Assembly (NCBI RefSeq): GCF_014698015.1
Contig: NZ_JACXBS010000001.1
Location: 1-64,000, forward strand
Direction of reading: 5' to 3'
DNA: 64,000 nucleotides
Origin: Kocuria sp. cx-455
Lineage (GTDB): Bacteria > Actinomycetota > Actinomycetes > Actinomycetales > Micrococcaceae
Part shown: positions 9,247 through 19,541 of the stretch, piece by piece
Layout: each line of letters opens with the position of its first letter
Position numbering within the stretch: position 1 is the stretch's first letter
Notes under the pieces: generated by a model
Seen by the model: only the letters and a program-made list of their open reading frames with translations
Databases searched by the model: none
Told to the model about the DNA's origin: nothing
Program-made: the position numbers and the translations under genes

Positions 9247-9257
9247 GCGTATTACGA
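9247..9257. promoter_or_regulatory. Candidate operator copy 2 (GCGTATTACGA)
   Basis: Shares GCGTATTACG with copy 1 and is preceded by TT (TTGCGTATTACGAC). It starts 4 bases after the proposed -10 box of the ferredoxin promoter, overlapping the expected transcription start, a position typical for repressor binding. Confidence 0.5.
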
Positions 9258-9336
9258 CATGAGTTGCGCCCCTCGAGATTTTTCTCACCGATTGTTCGAG
9301 GCCCCTCATCCAGGACCCAGTGAAAGAACCGCGCCC

Positions 9337-9687
9337 ATGCACAAGGTCTGCCCCCTTTCCGATCTCGAACCCGGAGACGCCGTCCGCGTCGAGACGACCC
9401 CGCCCATTGCGGTGTTCCACACCGAGGAGGGCGAGCTGTACGCCCTTGATGACACCTGCACCCATCAGGACGCTTCCCTGGCCGACGGCTGGGTCGAGGG
9501 GTGCGAAGTGGAATGCCCACTGCACGCGTCCAAGTTCGACCTGCGCACGGGTCAGGTGGACGCGCCCCCTGCCAAGTTGCCCGTGCGGGCGCACCGGGTG
9601 GCGGTGGTCGACGGCGTCATCATGGTCGAGGAATCCAATGAGCGCCCCAACCTGCCGCCCGGTCTCACGGTGGACGGTCACGCATAA
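9337..9687 (+). CDS. Rieske [2Fe-2S] ferredoxin
   Basis: 116 residues. The Rieske ligands are C41-T-H43 and C60-PL-H63 (DTCTHQDASLADG and VECPLHASKFDL), the pattern of the BphA3-type ferredoxins that shuttle electrons from a FAD reductase to a Rieske oxygenase. The ATG at 9337 precedes MHKVCPLSDL, the usual start of this family; an upstream in-frame extension is non-homologous leader. It is divergent from the reductase and oxygenase genes and only 6 bases from the IclR regulator downstream, so the plus-strand pair probably forms an operon. With the reductase and oxygenase it completes a three-component system. Confidence 0.92.
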   Translation: MHKVCPLSDLEPGDAVRVETTPPIAVFHTEEGELYALDDTCTHQDASLADGWVEGCEVECPLHASKFDLRTGQVDAPPAKLPVRAHRVAVVDGVIMVEESNERPNLPPGLTVDGHA

Positions 9688-9693
9688 AATACG

Positions 9694-10539
9694 ATGACGG
9701 GCATGGCCTCCCCCGAAAAATCGTCACCCCAGCCGCCCTCCGCGCCGGAGGACACAGCGGCCGGCGAGGGCGTGACCCCGGGGGGCGTCCAGTCCGTGGA
9801 CCGGGCCATTACCGTCCTGGAACTGCTGGGGCGATTGGGCAGTGCGAGTGTCGGCCAGGTGGCCGAAGAGCTCGGGGTCCACAAATCCACGGCGTCCCGG
9901 CTGATCAGCGCGCTGGAATCACGCGATCTGGTCATGGCCAATCACGAGTGGGGCAAGTACGAACTGGGGTTCGGGATCCTGCGCCTGGCCCACGCCATCC
10001 CGGCACGCTTGAGTCTGGTCGCGGAGGCCCAGGGCGAGATCCGGCGCCTTGCCGACGAGTACCGCGAGACCGTCAATCTTGCCGTTCTACGGGAGGGCGT
10101 TGCGGTCAACGTGGCCCAGGAAATCGGGCCCACGTCGCTCGGCACCCACGACTGGATCGGCAGCCTCACGCCCCTGCACGCCACCTCGAGCGGCAAGGTG
10201 CTGCTCGCGGCGCTCACGTCCGCGGAGCGCGCCGAACTGATCAAGAAAGTGCGCCTGACGTCCTATACCGCGCGCACGATCACCTCGCGCCGGCAGCTCG
10301 AACGGCAATTGCTCGACGTCGCGGCGCAGGACTACGCAATCGTCCTGGAAGAACTCGAAATCGGCATCAATGCCATTGCCGTTCCCGTGCGCGACCACCT
10401 GGGCACGGTGGTTGCCGCGGTCAGCATCTCCGGCCCTGCCTTCCGGTTCACCGAGGACACCATGGTGGCCATGAGCGAGGATCTCAAGGCCTCGGGACTG
10501 ACCATCAGCCGCCGCCTGGGCTACGACCCGCGGGGCTGA
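9694..10539 (+). CDS. IclR-family transcriptional regulator
   Basis: 281 residues: a low-complexity N-terminal 30, then the winged helix-turn-helix of the IclR family (SVDRAITVLELLGRLGSASV with the recognition helix in HKSTASRLISALESRD), then the effector domain with LTPLHATSSGKVLLAALT and VPVRDHLGTVVAAVSISGP. IclR proteins respond to small metabolites and often control neighbouring catabolic genes. Here it follows the Rieske ferredoxin by 6 bases and faces purU convergently. It is the obvious regulator of the demethylase genes, possibly through the repeated GCGTATTACG sites at 9068 and 9247. Confidence 0.92.
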   Translation: MTGMASPEKSSPQPPSAPEDTAAGEGVTPGGVQSVDRAITVLELLGRLGSASVGQVAEELGVHKSTASRLISALESRDLVMANHEWGKYELGFGILRLAHAIPARLSLVAEAQGEIRRLADEYRETVNLAVLREGVAVNVAQEIGPTSLGTHDWIGSLTPLHATSSGKVLLAALTSAERAELIKKVRLTSYTARTITSRRQLERQLLDVAAQDYAIVLEELEIGINAIAVPVRDHLGTVVAAVSISGPAFRFTEDTMVAMSEDLKASGLTISRRLGYDPRG

Positions 10540-10545
10540 CCGGAC

Positions 10546-11457
10546 TCATCCCGCTCGGCGCAGCACCACGGTCTTGGGGCCCTGCAGGATCACCCTGCCT
10601 TCGCAGTGCCACTTCACGGCATCGGACAGCGCCTTGCATTCGGTGTCCCGGCCGGCGGCCACCAGATCCTCGGGGCCGAACGTGTGGTCCACCGGCACGG
10701 TTTGCTGGGCAATGATCGGGCCCTCGTCGAGTTCGGCATTGACATAGTGCGCGGTCGCCCCCACGGTTTTGACCCCGCGTTCGTAGGCCTGGTGATAGGG
10801 CTTGGCCCCCTTGAAACTGGGCAGGAACGAATGGTGGATGTTGATCACCCGCCCGGACATCCGCGTGGCCAGCGAATCGCTGAGCACCTGCATGTATCGG
10901 GCCAGAACCACCAGGTCCACCTCGAAACGATCCACCAGGTCCAGCAGGCGGGCCTCGGCCTCGGACTTGGTGTCCGAGGTGACGGGCACGTGGTAGAACG
11001 GGATGCCGTGCCACTCCACCAGCCGCTGGTGATCCAGGTGGTTGGACACCACCGCCACGATGTCCACAGGCAATTCTTCGGTGCGGCTGCGGTAAAGCAG
11101 GTCATTGAGGCAGTGGCCGAACTTGGAGACCATCACCAGCACCCGCCGCTTGGCCCCGTGCACGTTGAGTTGCCAGTTCATCCCGAACCGTTGCGCCACC
11201 GGTTCCAGATCCGCGTACAGCGCATCCCGGTCCAGGGTCTCTCCGGCCGCCGGGGCCACGTGGACGCGCATGAAGAAGTGCCCCCGACGCCGATCGTCGA
11301 ACTGCGTGAGTTCCACGATGTTGCACCCGTGATCCAGGAGCACCCCGCTCACCGCGTGCACGATCCCCAGGGTCTCGGGGCATTCTAGGGTGAGCACCAA
11401 TTCCGGCGACGCCGCGCTGGGCGCGTTGGCTTCTACGGTTTCTCTCGGCGCGCTCAT
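10546..11457 (-). CDS. purU: Formyltetrahydrofolate deformylase (PurU)
   Basis: 303 residues: an N-terminal ACT domain (about 20-95, LVLTLECPETLGIVHAVSG) and a C-terminal formyltransferase-fold hydrolase domain with INIHHSFLPSFKGAKPY and VGATAHYVNAELDEGPII, which include the catalytic Asn/His/Asp set. It hydrolyses 10-formyl-tetrahydrofolate to formate and tetrahydrofolate. PurU genes recur beside sarcosine/dimethylglycine oxidation genes because folate-bound one-carbon units pile up during demethylation. The next gene upstream on the strand is the dimethylglycine dehydrogenase, ending 40 bases before this start, so the two are probably co-transcribed. The stop is 6 bases from the end of the convergent IclR gene. 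Confidence 0.95.
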   Translation of the reverse strand: MSAPRETVEANAPSAASPELVLTLECPETLGIVHAVSGVLLDHGCNIVELTQFDDRRRGHFFMRVHVAPAAGETLDRDALYADLEPVAQRFGMNWQLNVHGAKRRVLVMVSKFGHCLNDLLYRSRTEELPVDIVAVVSNHLDHQRLVEWHGIPFYHVPVTSDTKSEAEARLLDLVDRFEVDLVVLARYMQVLSDSLATRMSGRVINIHHSFLPSFKGAKPYHQAYERGVKTVGATAHYVNAELDEGPIIAQQTVPVDHTFGPEDLVAAGRDTECKALSDAVKWHCEGRVILQGPKTVVLRRAG

Positions 11458-11497
11458 CGCGCCACCTCCTGGGATACGAAGTCGGTCATGGTGTCCA

Positions 11498-14119
<2,622 letters not shown>

Positions 14120-14161
14120 TCACCCGTCAAGGGTGCACTGAAAATCACTGTGGGAGGCCCA

Positions 14162-14845
14162 GTGGACGTGAGGATTTTCGGGGCGGAGCAATCGGCACCC
14201 AAACGATCGTCGCTGGCCGACACGGCCTACGAGGCGCTCCGCCAACAATTACTCACCCTTGACATCCGTCCCGGCGACCCATTGAACGACGCCGCTCTGG
14301 CCGAAAACCTGGGCATGGGCCGGACACCGGTGCGCGAGGCCCTGAAGCGACTCGAGGTCGACAAGCTGGTGGTGAGTTACCCCAAGCGCGGGACGTTTGC
14401 CACGCGGGTGGAGATCACCGATCTGGTCTACGTCTCGGAAATCAGGATGCAGCTGGAGCCCATGGCGGCTTCTCGAGCCGCGCGCGTGGCCACTGCGGCT
14501 ACGCGCGCGGAGCTGGCGGGCATTCAAGAACAGCTCCGCGGCTTCGACATCGAGCACGCCAGCGTCACGGACATCCTGACGTGCGACTCCATGGTGCACC
14601 GAGCCGTGTACCGGGCCGCGGGCAATCCGTATCTCGAAGACACCCTGATCCGCTACAACAACCTGGCCACCCGCATCTGGTGCATGGTGATCGACCGGTT
14701 GCCGCGGCTCGCCGAGCACGTCCAGGAGCACATTCAGTTGCTGCAGGAAATCATTGACGGTGACGCGGACCGGGCTTCCGCGTTGGCGCGCCACCACGTG
14801 GAAGGGTTCGAAGCCGCCGTTCGTTCGGCGTTGTTCGCCGCATGA
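14162..14845 (+). CDS. GntR-family (FadR/FCD subgroup) regulator
   Basis: 227 residues. The winged helix (residues 15-80) includes LADTAYEALRQQLLTLDIRPG and the recognition segment AENLGMGRTPVREALKRLE. The all-helical FCD effector domain (about 95-220) has the metal-site histidines expected of the subgroup (DSMVHRAVYRAAGN near 140, and a later HHVEGF). The GTG at 14162 follows GGGAGG with a 5-6 base spacer; upstream in-frame sequence is antisense to the dehydrogenase and is not used. It is divergent from the dimethylglycine dehydrogenase and probably controls that gene together with purU. Confidence 0.9.
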   Translation: MDVRIFGAEQSAPKRSSLADTAYEALRQQLLTLDIRPGDPLNDAALAENLGMGRTPVREALKRLEVDKLVVSYPKRGTFATRVEITDLVYVSEIRMQLEPMAASRAARVATAATRAELAGIQEQLRGFDIEHASVTDILTCDSMVHRAVYRAAGNPYLEDTLIRYNNLATRIWCMVIDRLPRLAEHVQEHIQLLQEIIDGDADRASALARHHVEGFEAAVRSALFAA

Positions 14846-14977
14846 TTCCCGTCACGTGCTGTCACTAACCAGCACTTCCCCTAAGTTTGCTTACTGAATC
14901 CCCGTCAAAGGCGTAGCGTGAGAGAACCCTCCCCGCTAGACCGTTAGCTCACCCGAACAGCATTGGAGATTCACACC

Positions 14978-15214
14978 ATGATCATGAAGACCCTTCACGA
15001 TGCCGGCATCCGTTCCGAGTACGCCTACGCGGCCGGCATGGGTTCCATTGCCCTGTCCTTTGTTTCGTGGGGACTCTCGCGTGTCAAGAAAACCGACTCC
15101 AAGGCCCAATCGGACCGCTGGGGTATTTTCGTGGGCCACTGGGCCCCTACCTTTATGACCGTGGGCCTGGCCTTGGCGCAGTACGAAGACACCCTAACGA
15201 CCAAGAAGAAGTAA
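14978..15214 (+). CDS. Small membrane protein, unknown function
   Basis: 78 residues with two weakly hydrophobic segments (YAAGMGSIALSFVSWGL and WAPTFMTVGLALAQYED) joined by a basic loop (SRVKKTDSKAQSDRWG), ending in KKK. The ATG at 14978 is preceded by TTGGAG at 8-9 bases. Similar small proteins with a GIFVGhWAPTF core occur in Micrococcaceae as conserved hypotheticals, as far as I recall. A strong hairpin terminator follows at 15234-15269, so it is a monocistronic unit. Whether it relates to betaine use is unknown. Confidence 0.7.
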   Translation: MIMKTLHDAGIRSEYAYAAGMGSIALSFVSWGLSRVKKTDSKAQSDRWGIFVGHWAPTFMTVGLALAQYEDTLTTKKK

Positions 15215-15233
15215 CACCGATTCACCCACTCGG

Positions 15234-15269
15234 CGAACCGCTCCGCGTTGCTACACGCGGGGCGGTTCG
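15234..15269 (+). terminator. Rho-independent terminator after the small membrane protein gene
   Basis: Arms CGAACCGCTCCGCG (15234-15247) and CGCGGGGCGGTTCG (15256-15269) pair with one mismatch around an 8-base loop and are followed by TTCTTC. Confidence 0.75.
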
Positions 15270-15347
15270 TTCTTCGGTAAGTGGCTACGCGCCTCGTACC
15301 TGCGTCGCAGCGCGGAATTGTGCTGGTTGTCGGCGGGGTGCTGTTGA

Positions 15348-17291
15348 TCAAGCCGGGGGCGGCGACAGCACGTCGTACGCTGCGTCCAAGAACTCTTTGG
15401 CCAGCGGCGCGCCCGTGACCGAGCCGTAGTCGCCGTCCTCCACGAACACGGAGAACGCGAGGTCGCCCTGCGCCACGATGACCCACGAGTGCGTCCGTGG
15501 GAATCCACCTCGGTCAGGGTCGGGTTGACCGAACTCTGCAGTGCCGGTCTTACCCAGCACGTCTCCTCCCGGATGATTGTTTAGTTGCTCCAGATGGCCC
15601 TCGGTGACCACGGCGCGCATCAGCTCTTTCAACTGCGCGGCCTCTTGTTCGGTCAATGTTGTCGGCAGCTCCCGAGCCGGTTTCTCTTCGGGCACCAACT
15701 GTGGGCACACGCAACGCCCCCGCACCACACTGGCCGCAAAAACGGCCATGGCCAGCGGTGACGTTTGTATTCTGCCCTGACCGATCATCGACGCCGCATG
15801 TTCGGTCCCCGCTTCGTCATGGGGAATATTGCCGGAATATGCAGAGATGCCGAGATCCCAGTCCGCGCCTATGCCGAGAGCCTCTCCCGCGGATGCCAGG
15901 TCGCTTTGGCTCACGGAATCGTGCTTGTCGATCAACGCGGTGTTGCAACTCTGCGCGATCGCCTCCCGAAGCGATATGTCACCCAGGTGGTCCGGTAGAT
16001 ATGTGCCGGCGTTCTTGAACGTCTGGCCGTCCACGGTAATGGATTCGGAACACTGCACGGCCGAGTCGGGTGACGCGCCGTGACGCAGCAACGCAAGCGA
16101 CGTCGCAATCTTGAATGTGGACCCCGGCGCGTACTGACCCACCGTGGCGGTGGGATATGAATTGTCGTCGGGCCCGGAAGCCACCGCCAAAATGTCGCCC
16201 GTTGAAGGCCGCACCGCAACAATCGCGCTGGGACTCCCCGTGTCCTTGATGATTCCCTCGGCAGCTTTCTGCACATCGACATCAAGTGTCGTCGTCAAAG
16301 GACTCTTTGCCGAGGCCTTCTGCTCCCACAGCGGCCCCGCGAAGACCGGTGGCGCAGAGCCGTCCAGTTCTCGGATCGTCACTCGCAACGACGGCGCCGC
16401 GCGAAGTTTTTCGTCGAAGGCCTCCTGTAGCCCTCCCGCGCCGATCCACTCGACATCCTTGATCTCGTCGCCTCTGTTCTCGACGTCTTCTGCGGTGGGG
16501 TGGCGCACTGACCCCAGCACAGCGCCCGCGAAGCCCCGCTGCAGAGACAGCGGCATGATGTTGGTCAGAACCTCGTAGCCGGTAATGGTTTTCAGCGCGG
16601 CCGCGTCCAACTCGAGGAAGTCCGACCGCCGTAGCGTGAGAGCATCAACGAACGCTTGGGGGCCGTACGCTGCGACTTTCTCCTGGTAGTCCTTCGGGTC
16701 GATGTCGAGCACTGCGGCGAGCTTGCGGGCGGACGCCGCGGCCTGGTCATCGGTGAGGCCCTGCTTATTGATCCCGGGCAGGTGCACTTGCTGGTCGGAG
16801 ACCAGTGCGGCGCCGTTCCGGTCAAGTATCTGCGCGCGTTCACCCGGGATGGTGGCCAGAACGAGCCCCTGCCCCTCCTCGAGGCCAGGGTGCAGAATTG
16901 AGTCCTCCCACCGCACCCGCCATTGACCGTCAACCTTCTCCAGCTGCGCCTGGGTTTCATAGGTCCACGTCTGCTCGGGATCGGTGGACGGCCAGGTGAA
17001 ACCGAGGCGGGCGGTGGCCGCGCCATCGCGTTCATCGATCCCCCGCACTTCCACGGCCGGGCGCTGCGACCCTTTCATTCGTTCTGCGAGGAACGATTGA
17101 GTATCCGAGGGCGGGGACACCAGGGGCACCCCGGCAACATCTCCTTGCTGCAGGGACGTTGCAAGCCGCCCCGCAACGTCCCGGGGGCTCTCTGAACGGG
17201 CCCCGGAACAAGAGGTCAGCATCCCGGCTGACACGCTCGCCAACCCCAGTCCGGACCAGGTGAGGAAAGTGCGACGGTTGGTGGATCTCAT
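15348..17291 (-). CDS. Penicillin-binding protein with NTF2-like domain (MecA_N type), probable Tat lipoprotein
   Basis: 647 residues. The N-terminus combines a twin-arginine motif (NRRTFLTW, R6-R7) with a lipobox ending at C28 (GMLTSC), so a Tat-exported lipoprotein is likely. An NTF2-like MecA_N domain (about 34-145) and a dimerisation domain precede the transpeptidase domain, whose active-site motifs are S391-TFK394, S448-C-N450 and K581-T-G583. It cross-links peptidoglycan, and the overall plan resembles low-affinity class B PBPs of Gram-positives. It is transcribed away from a LysR regulator and a beta-lactamase-like gene across a 75-base gap, the layout of an inducible beta-lactam response. 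Confidence 0.92.
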   Translation of the reverse strand: MRSTNRRTFLTWSGLGLASVSAGMLTSCSGARSESPRDVAGRLATSLQQGDVAGVPLVSPPSDTQSFLAERMKGSQRPAVEVRGIDERDGAATARLGFTWPSTDPEQTWTYETQAQLEKVDGQWRVRWEDSILHPGLEEGQGLVLATIPGERAQILDRNGAALVSDQQVHLPGINKQGLTDDQAAASARKLAAVLDIDPKDYQEKVAAYGPQAFVDALTLRRSDFLELDAAALKTITGYEVLTNIMPLSLQRGFAGAVLGSVRHPTAEDVENRGDEIKDVEWIGAGGLQEAFDEKLRAAPSLRVTIRELDGSAPPVFAGPLWEQKASAKSPLTTTLDVDVQKAAEGIIKDTGSPSAIVAVRPSTGDILAVASGPDDNSYPTATVGQYAPGSTFKIATSLALLRHGASPDSAVQCSESITVDGQTFKNAGTYLPDHLGDISLREAIAQSCNTALIDKHDSVSQSDLASAGEALGIGADWDLGISAYSGNIPHDEAGTEHAASMIGQGRIQTSPLAMAVFAASVVRGRCVCPQLVPEEKPARELPTTLTEQEAAQLKELMRAVVTEGHLEQLNNHPGGDVLGKTGTAEFGQPDPDRGGFPRTHSWVIVAQGDLAFSVFVEDGDYGSVTGAPLAKEFLDAAYDVLSPPPA

Positions 17292-17366
17292 GCTTTGAAC
17301 CTAGGAGCCGCAGTTGCCATAGGTCCAATATGATGAGAACCCAAAGTCCATAAGCAGAGGATTATC
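17292..17366. promoter_or_regulatory. Divergent promoter region PBP / LysR
   Basis: A 75-base gap between the start codons of the PBP and LysR genes. It contains two related segments, AGGTCCAATA and AAGTCCATAA, about 25 bases apart, which could be LysR contact sites. The motif evidence is weak; the assignment rests mainly on the divergent layout, since LysR proteins usually bind between themselves and their target. Confidence 0.4.
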
Positions 17367-18209
17367 ATGGCGGTCAATGTGACACGTCTGGCCACCTGTT
17401 TCGTGGCCGTGAGTGAATATCTGCATTTCGGTCGCGCCGCGGAGTATCTCGGAATGAGCCAGCCTGCCCTCTCGCAAGCCATCCGGCAGCTTGAAAGCCT
17501 GCTGGGATGCCAACTATTCATCCGATCCGGCTCCGGAGTGGCTCTTTCCCGAGATGGCGAGACGGCCCTGATGCAAGCTCGCACTCTCATCAGGGCCGAG
17601 CAGGATTTCCTGGCCACCCGCGATCGGGCGGTGCCCTTGCTGGGGATCGCTCACGAGGTGCCCCAGGGGCTAGCTCTCGCCCTGATTCAACGGCTGCAGC
17701 CGGTCACGGCCGTGCGCCTCTCCAGCGCCCAGTGTGTGGCGGACGTACGTTCGGGAGCGCTGGCCGCCGGCGTCGTCATCACCCCGGCCCTGCTCACCGG
17801 TGTGAAGCCGCTGGTTGGCGCAGCGGCGCAGGTGATGCTGTGGACAACTCAGCACGACGGTGCCATCACCACCGCCGCGCAGTTGCGCTCGGCGGCGGGG
17901 ACCGAACTTGCCGTCTCACCGCGGCGCTGGAACACGGCCGTCTCGCATGAAGTTCAGGACAGTATGCGGCGCGCCGGGGCCACCGCAGCCCTCACCGAGG
18001 TCGAGAACGATGTGGCCGCGTTCAACGTCATCGCCCGTGGCGGGTGCATACTCAACCTAGGCCGCGAAGTTCCCGGATGTAGAAGCCGGCGCATTGATGC
18101 CGCCCTGCTGCGGATCGGATTTCAACTCATTGTTCAGCCCACCATCCGGGACGACGCCGGGTGGGCGGAGGCCTTCACAGTGGTGTTCAACCATCTGGAT
18201 CGCCCATGA
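17367..18209 (+). CDS. LysR-family transcriptional regulator
   Basis: 280 residues. The N-terminal LysR winged helix is clear (ATCFVAVSEYLHFGRAAEYL, then MSQPALSQAIRQLESLLGCQLF). The effector-binding half is short and diverged, with LLGIAHEVPQGLALALIQRL at the start of subdomain 1. The ATG at 17367 gives the normal start. The stop overlaps the start of the beta-lactamase-like gene (ATGA at 18206-18209), so the two are made together. With the divergent PBP gene this resembles AmpR-type control of beta-lactam genes, though LysR proteins near other hydrolases are also common. The inducer is unknown. Confidence 0.9.
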   Translation: MAVNVTRLATCFVAVSEYLHFGRAAEYLGMSQPALSQAIRQLESLLGCQLFIRSGSGVALSRDGETALMQARTLIRAEQDFLATRDRAVPLLGIAHEVPQGLALALIQRLQPVTAVRLSSAQCVADVRSGALAAGVVITPALLTGVKPLVGAAAQVMLWTTQHDGAITTAAQLRSAAGTELAVSPRRWNTAVSHEVQDSMRRAGATAALTEVENDVAAFNVIARGGCILNLGREVPGCRSRRIDAALLRIGFQLIVQPTIRDDAGWAEAFTVVFNHLDRP

Positions 18210-19099
18210 CCTGGCTTGGGGACTCACTGGAACAGATCGCCGACGACGCCGCCGTCGAGTTCACCGTCAGCGCCCGTCACCTGGGTACCGGCGCCAGGTT
18301 CGACGTGCGCGCCGACGTCCCTTGGACTGCGGGATCGACGTACAAGCCCATCCTGGCGGCGGCCTGGCTGGAAGCGGTCGCGGAAGGGATAGCGGATCCA
18401 CACCGCCGGGTTCTGATCGATGAGCAGACCCGCCGAGACGGGCCCACGGGACTCTCGCTCACCGATGATCCGGTGGAACTCAGCTACCGGGATCTGGTGC
18501 GGTCCATGCTGATCGTCTCGGACAACACGGCAGCCCACTGGATCTGGTCCGATCTTGGGGCCGAGTACATACAGGTGAAACTGAAGACCTGGGGAGCCGA
18601 TGTCACGAGCATCGTCGACACCGGGGAGCAGAACTTCTCCCGCGTGGAACTGGGCACCGGCGACGATCTCTGGCCCAGTGAATTAGAAGTTTTCACCTCG
18701 GAGAAGACCGACCTGCAGCTTTTCAGCGTTACCTCCGCCTCCGATCTGCGCATCATCCTGGAGCGACTGTGGACCAATCAACTCGCCACTCCGGAACTCT
18801 GCTCCTGGTTGCGGAGCGTCCTGGGGCAGCAACTTTTTCGCCATCGGCTGGCAAGCGGGTTCGACTACGACGGCGTGGAAGTTGCGGGCAAGACCGGCAC
18901 GTGGGGGCCGTACCGCCATGAAGCGGGAGCGGTCACCCACCCCGGGGAGCCTCCGGTGGTCATCAGCGTCATGACTCGCTCCGCACGCGCCGCCCAGCAG
19001 CAGCCCCTCGCCCATGCTGCCGTGGGCCACATCGCAGCGGCGATCGTCCAGGCAATGAGGCAAGGGTGGACAGGGGAAGGTCCCGGGTCCCCAGGCTGA
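18206..19099 (+). CDS. Class A beta-lactamase-like serine hydrolase without signal peptide
   Basis: 297 residues with the three serine beta-lactamase/PBP motifs in order and spacing: S44-T-Y-K47 (AGSTYKPIL), S105-D-N107 (VSDNTAAHW) and K229-T-G231 (VAGKTGTWG). The class A ExxLN deacylation motif is not apparent; VELGTGDDLW around E148 stands near that position, so fast beta-lactam hydrolysis is doubtful. There is no signal peptide or lipobox, and the start is fixed by the 4-base overlap with the LysR gene, so the protein is predicted cytoplasmic. That is odd for a beta-lactamase and suggests another acyl-enzyme reaction or an internal sensor role. Terminal residues are Gly/Pro-rich. Confidence 0.85.
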   Translation: MTWLGDSLEQIADDAAVEFTVSARHLGTGARFDVRADVPWTAGSTYKPILAAAWLEAVAEGIADPHRRVLIDEQTRRDGPTGLSLTDDPVELSYRDLVRSMLIVSDNTAAHWIWSDLGAEYIQVKLKTWGADVTSIVDTGEQNFSRVELGTGDDLWPSELEVFTSEKTDLQLFSVTSASDLRIILERLWTNQLATPELCSWLRSVLGQQLFRHRLASGFDYDGVEVAGKTGTWGPYRHEAGAVTHPGEPPVVISVMTRSARAAQQQPLAHAAVGHIAAAIVQAMRQGWTGEGPGSPG

Positions 19100-19160
19100 G
19101 ACTTGACCGGCCCACGCCCGTTCGGTCAGGGCTAAGCGGAGAAGGATTCGTAGGCCTCTA

Positions 19161-19541
19161 TCAGTACTGCCCCGTCGCCTGGTTTGCCCGACACGTGGAC
19201 ATCGGCACCTGCCCGAACTCCGCACGCGGGATCGGCTCGCGACACAATCGAGCCGTCCGATTCATATCCCAGTCCACGTATACATACCAGCCATCAGCCT
19301 CTTCGGACACCGATCTGACCACCCCCACGGCGCACACCTCCTGTCGCTTGGACAGGTAGGTCCACATCAGATCCCCGGATCGCATATTGCGGTATCCGCT
19401 CCGCAGACACCACCGATCCGCCCGCTGCGAGCGCCCGATGGCTTCCCACACGGCAGTGGCGTCAGCACGGGTCAGCCAGTCCGCCGGTTGGAACTCCAGG
19501 TGCGCCGCCGGGTTGATCGGCAGCAACCAGTGCACGCTCAC
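19161..19541 (-). CDS. EVE/PUA-like conserved hypothetical protein
   Basis: 126 residues. HWLLPINPAAHLEF at the start, a central GDLMWTYLSKRQEVCAVGVV and YVYVDWD resemble the EVE/PUA-like fold that binds modified bases or nucleic acids; this is a fold-level guess. Its start overlaps the stop of the epimerase gene by 4 bases, so the two form a coupled pair. A truncated paralogue of the central and C-terminal part lies at 47.3-47.5 kb, where the segment YLSNRQEVCAGGVVRAV aligns directly. No function can be assigned from sequence. Confidence 0.65.
   Translation of the reverse strand: MSVHWLLPINPAAHLEFQPADWLTRADATAVWEAIGRSQRADRWCLRSGYRNMRSGDLMWTYLSKRQEVCAVGVVRSVSEEADGWYVYVDWDMNRTARLCREPIPRAEFGQVPMSTCRANQATGQY

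Larger units (their letters stand above)
8990..9336. promoter_or_regulatory. Divergent regulatory region between reductase operon and ferredoxin-IclR genes
   Basis: This 347-base gap holds no gene. On the plus strand, TTGACA at 9214-9219 and GAAAAT at 9238-9243 (18-base spacer) make a plausible sigma-70-type promoter for the ferredoxin gene. Two copies of GCGTATTACG are present, at 9068-9078 (as GCGTATTACGC, a near-perfect palindrome) and at 9247-9257, the latter just downstream of the -10. An 8-base inverted repeat CATGACGC...GCGTCATG (9062-9069 and 9087-9094) surrounds the first copy. The arrangement suits repression or activation by the IclR protein encoded at 9694 or by the GntR protein at 14162. 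Confidence 0.6.
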
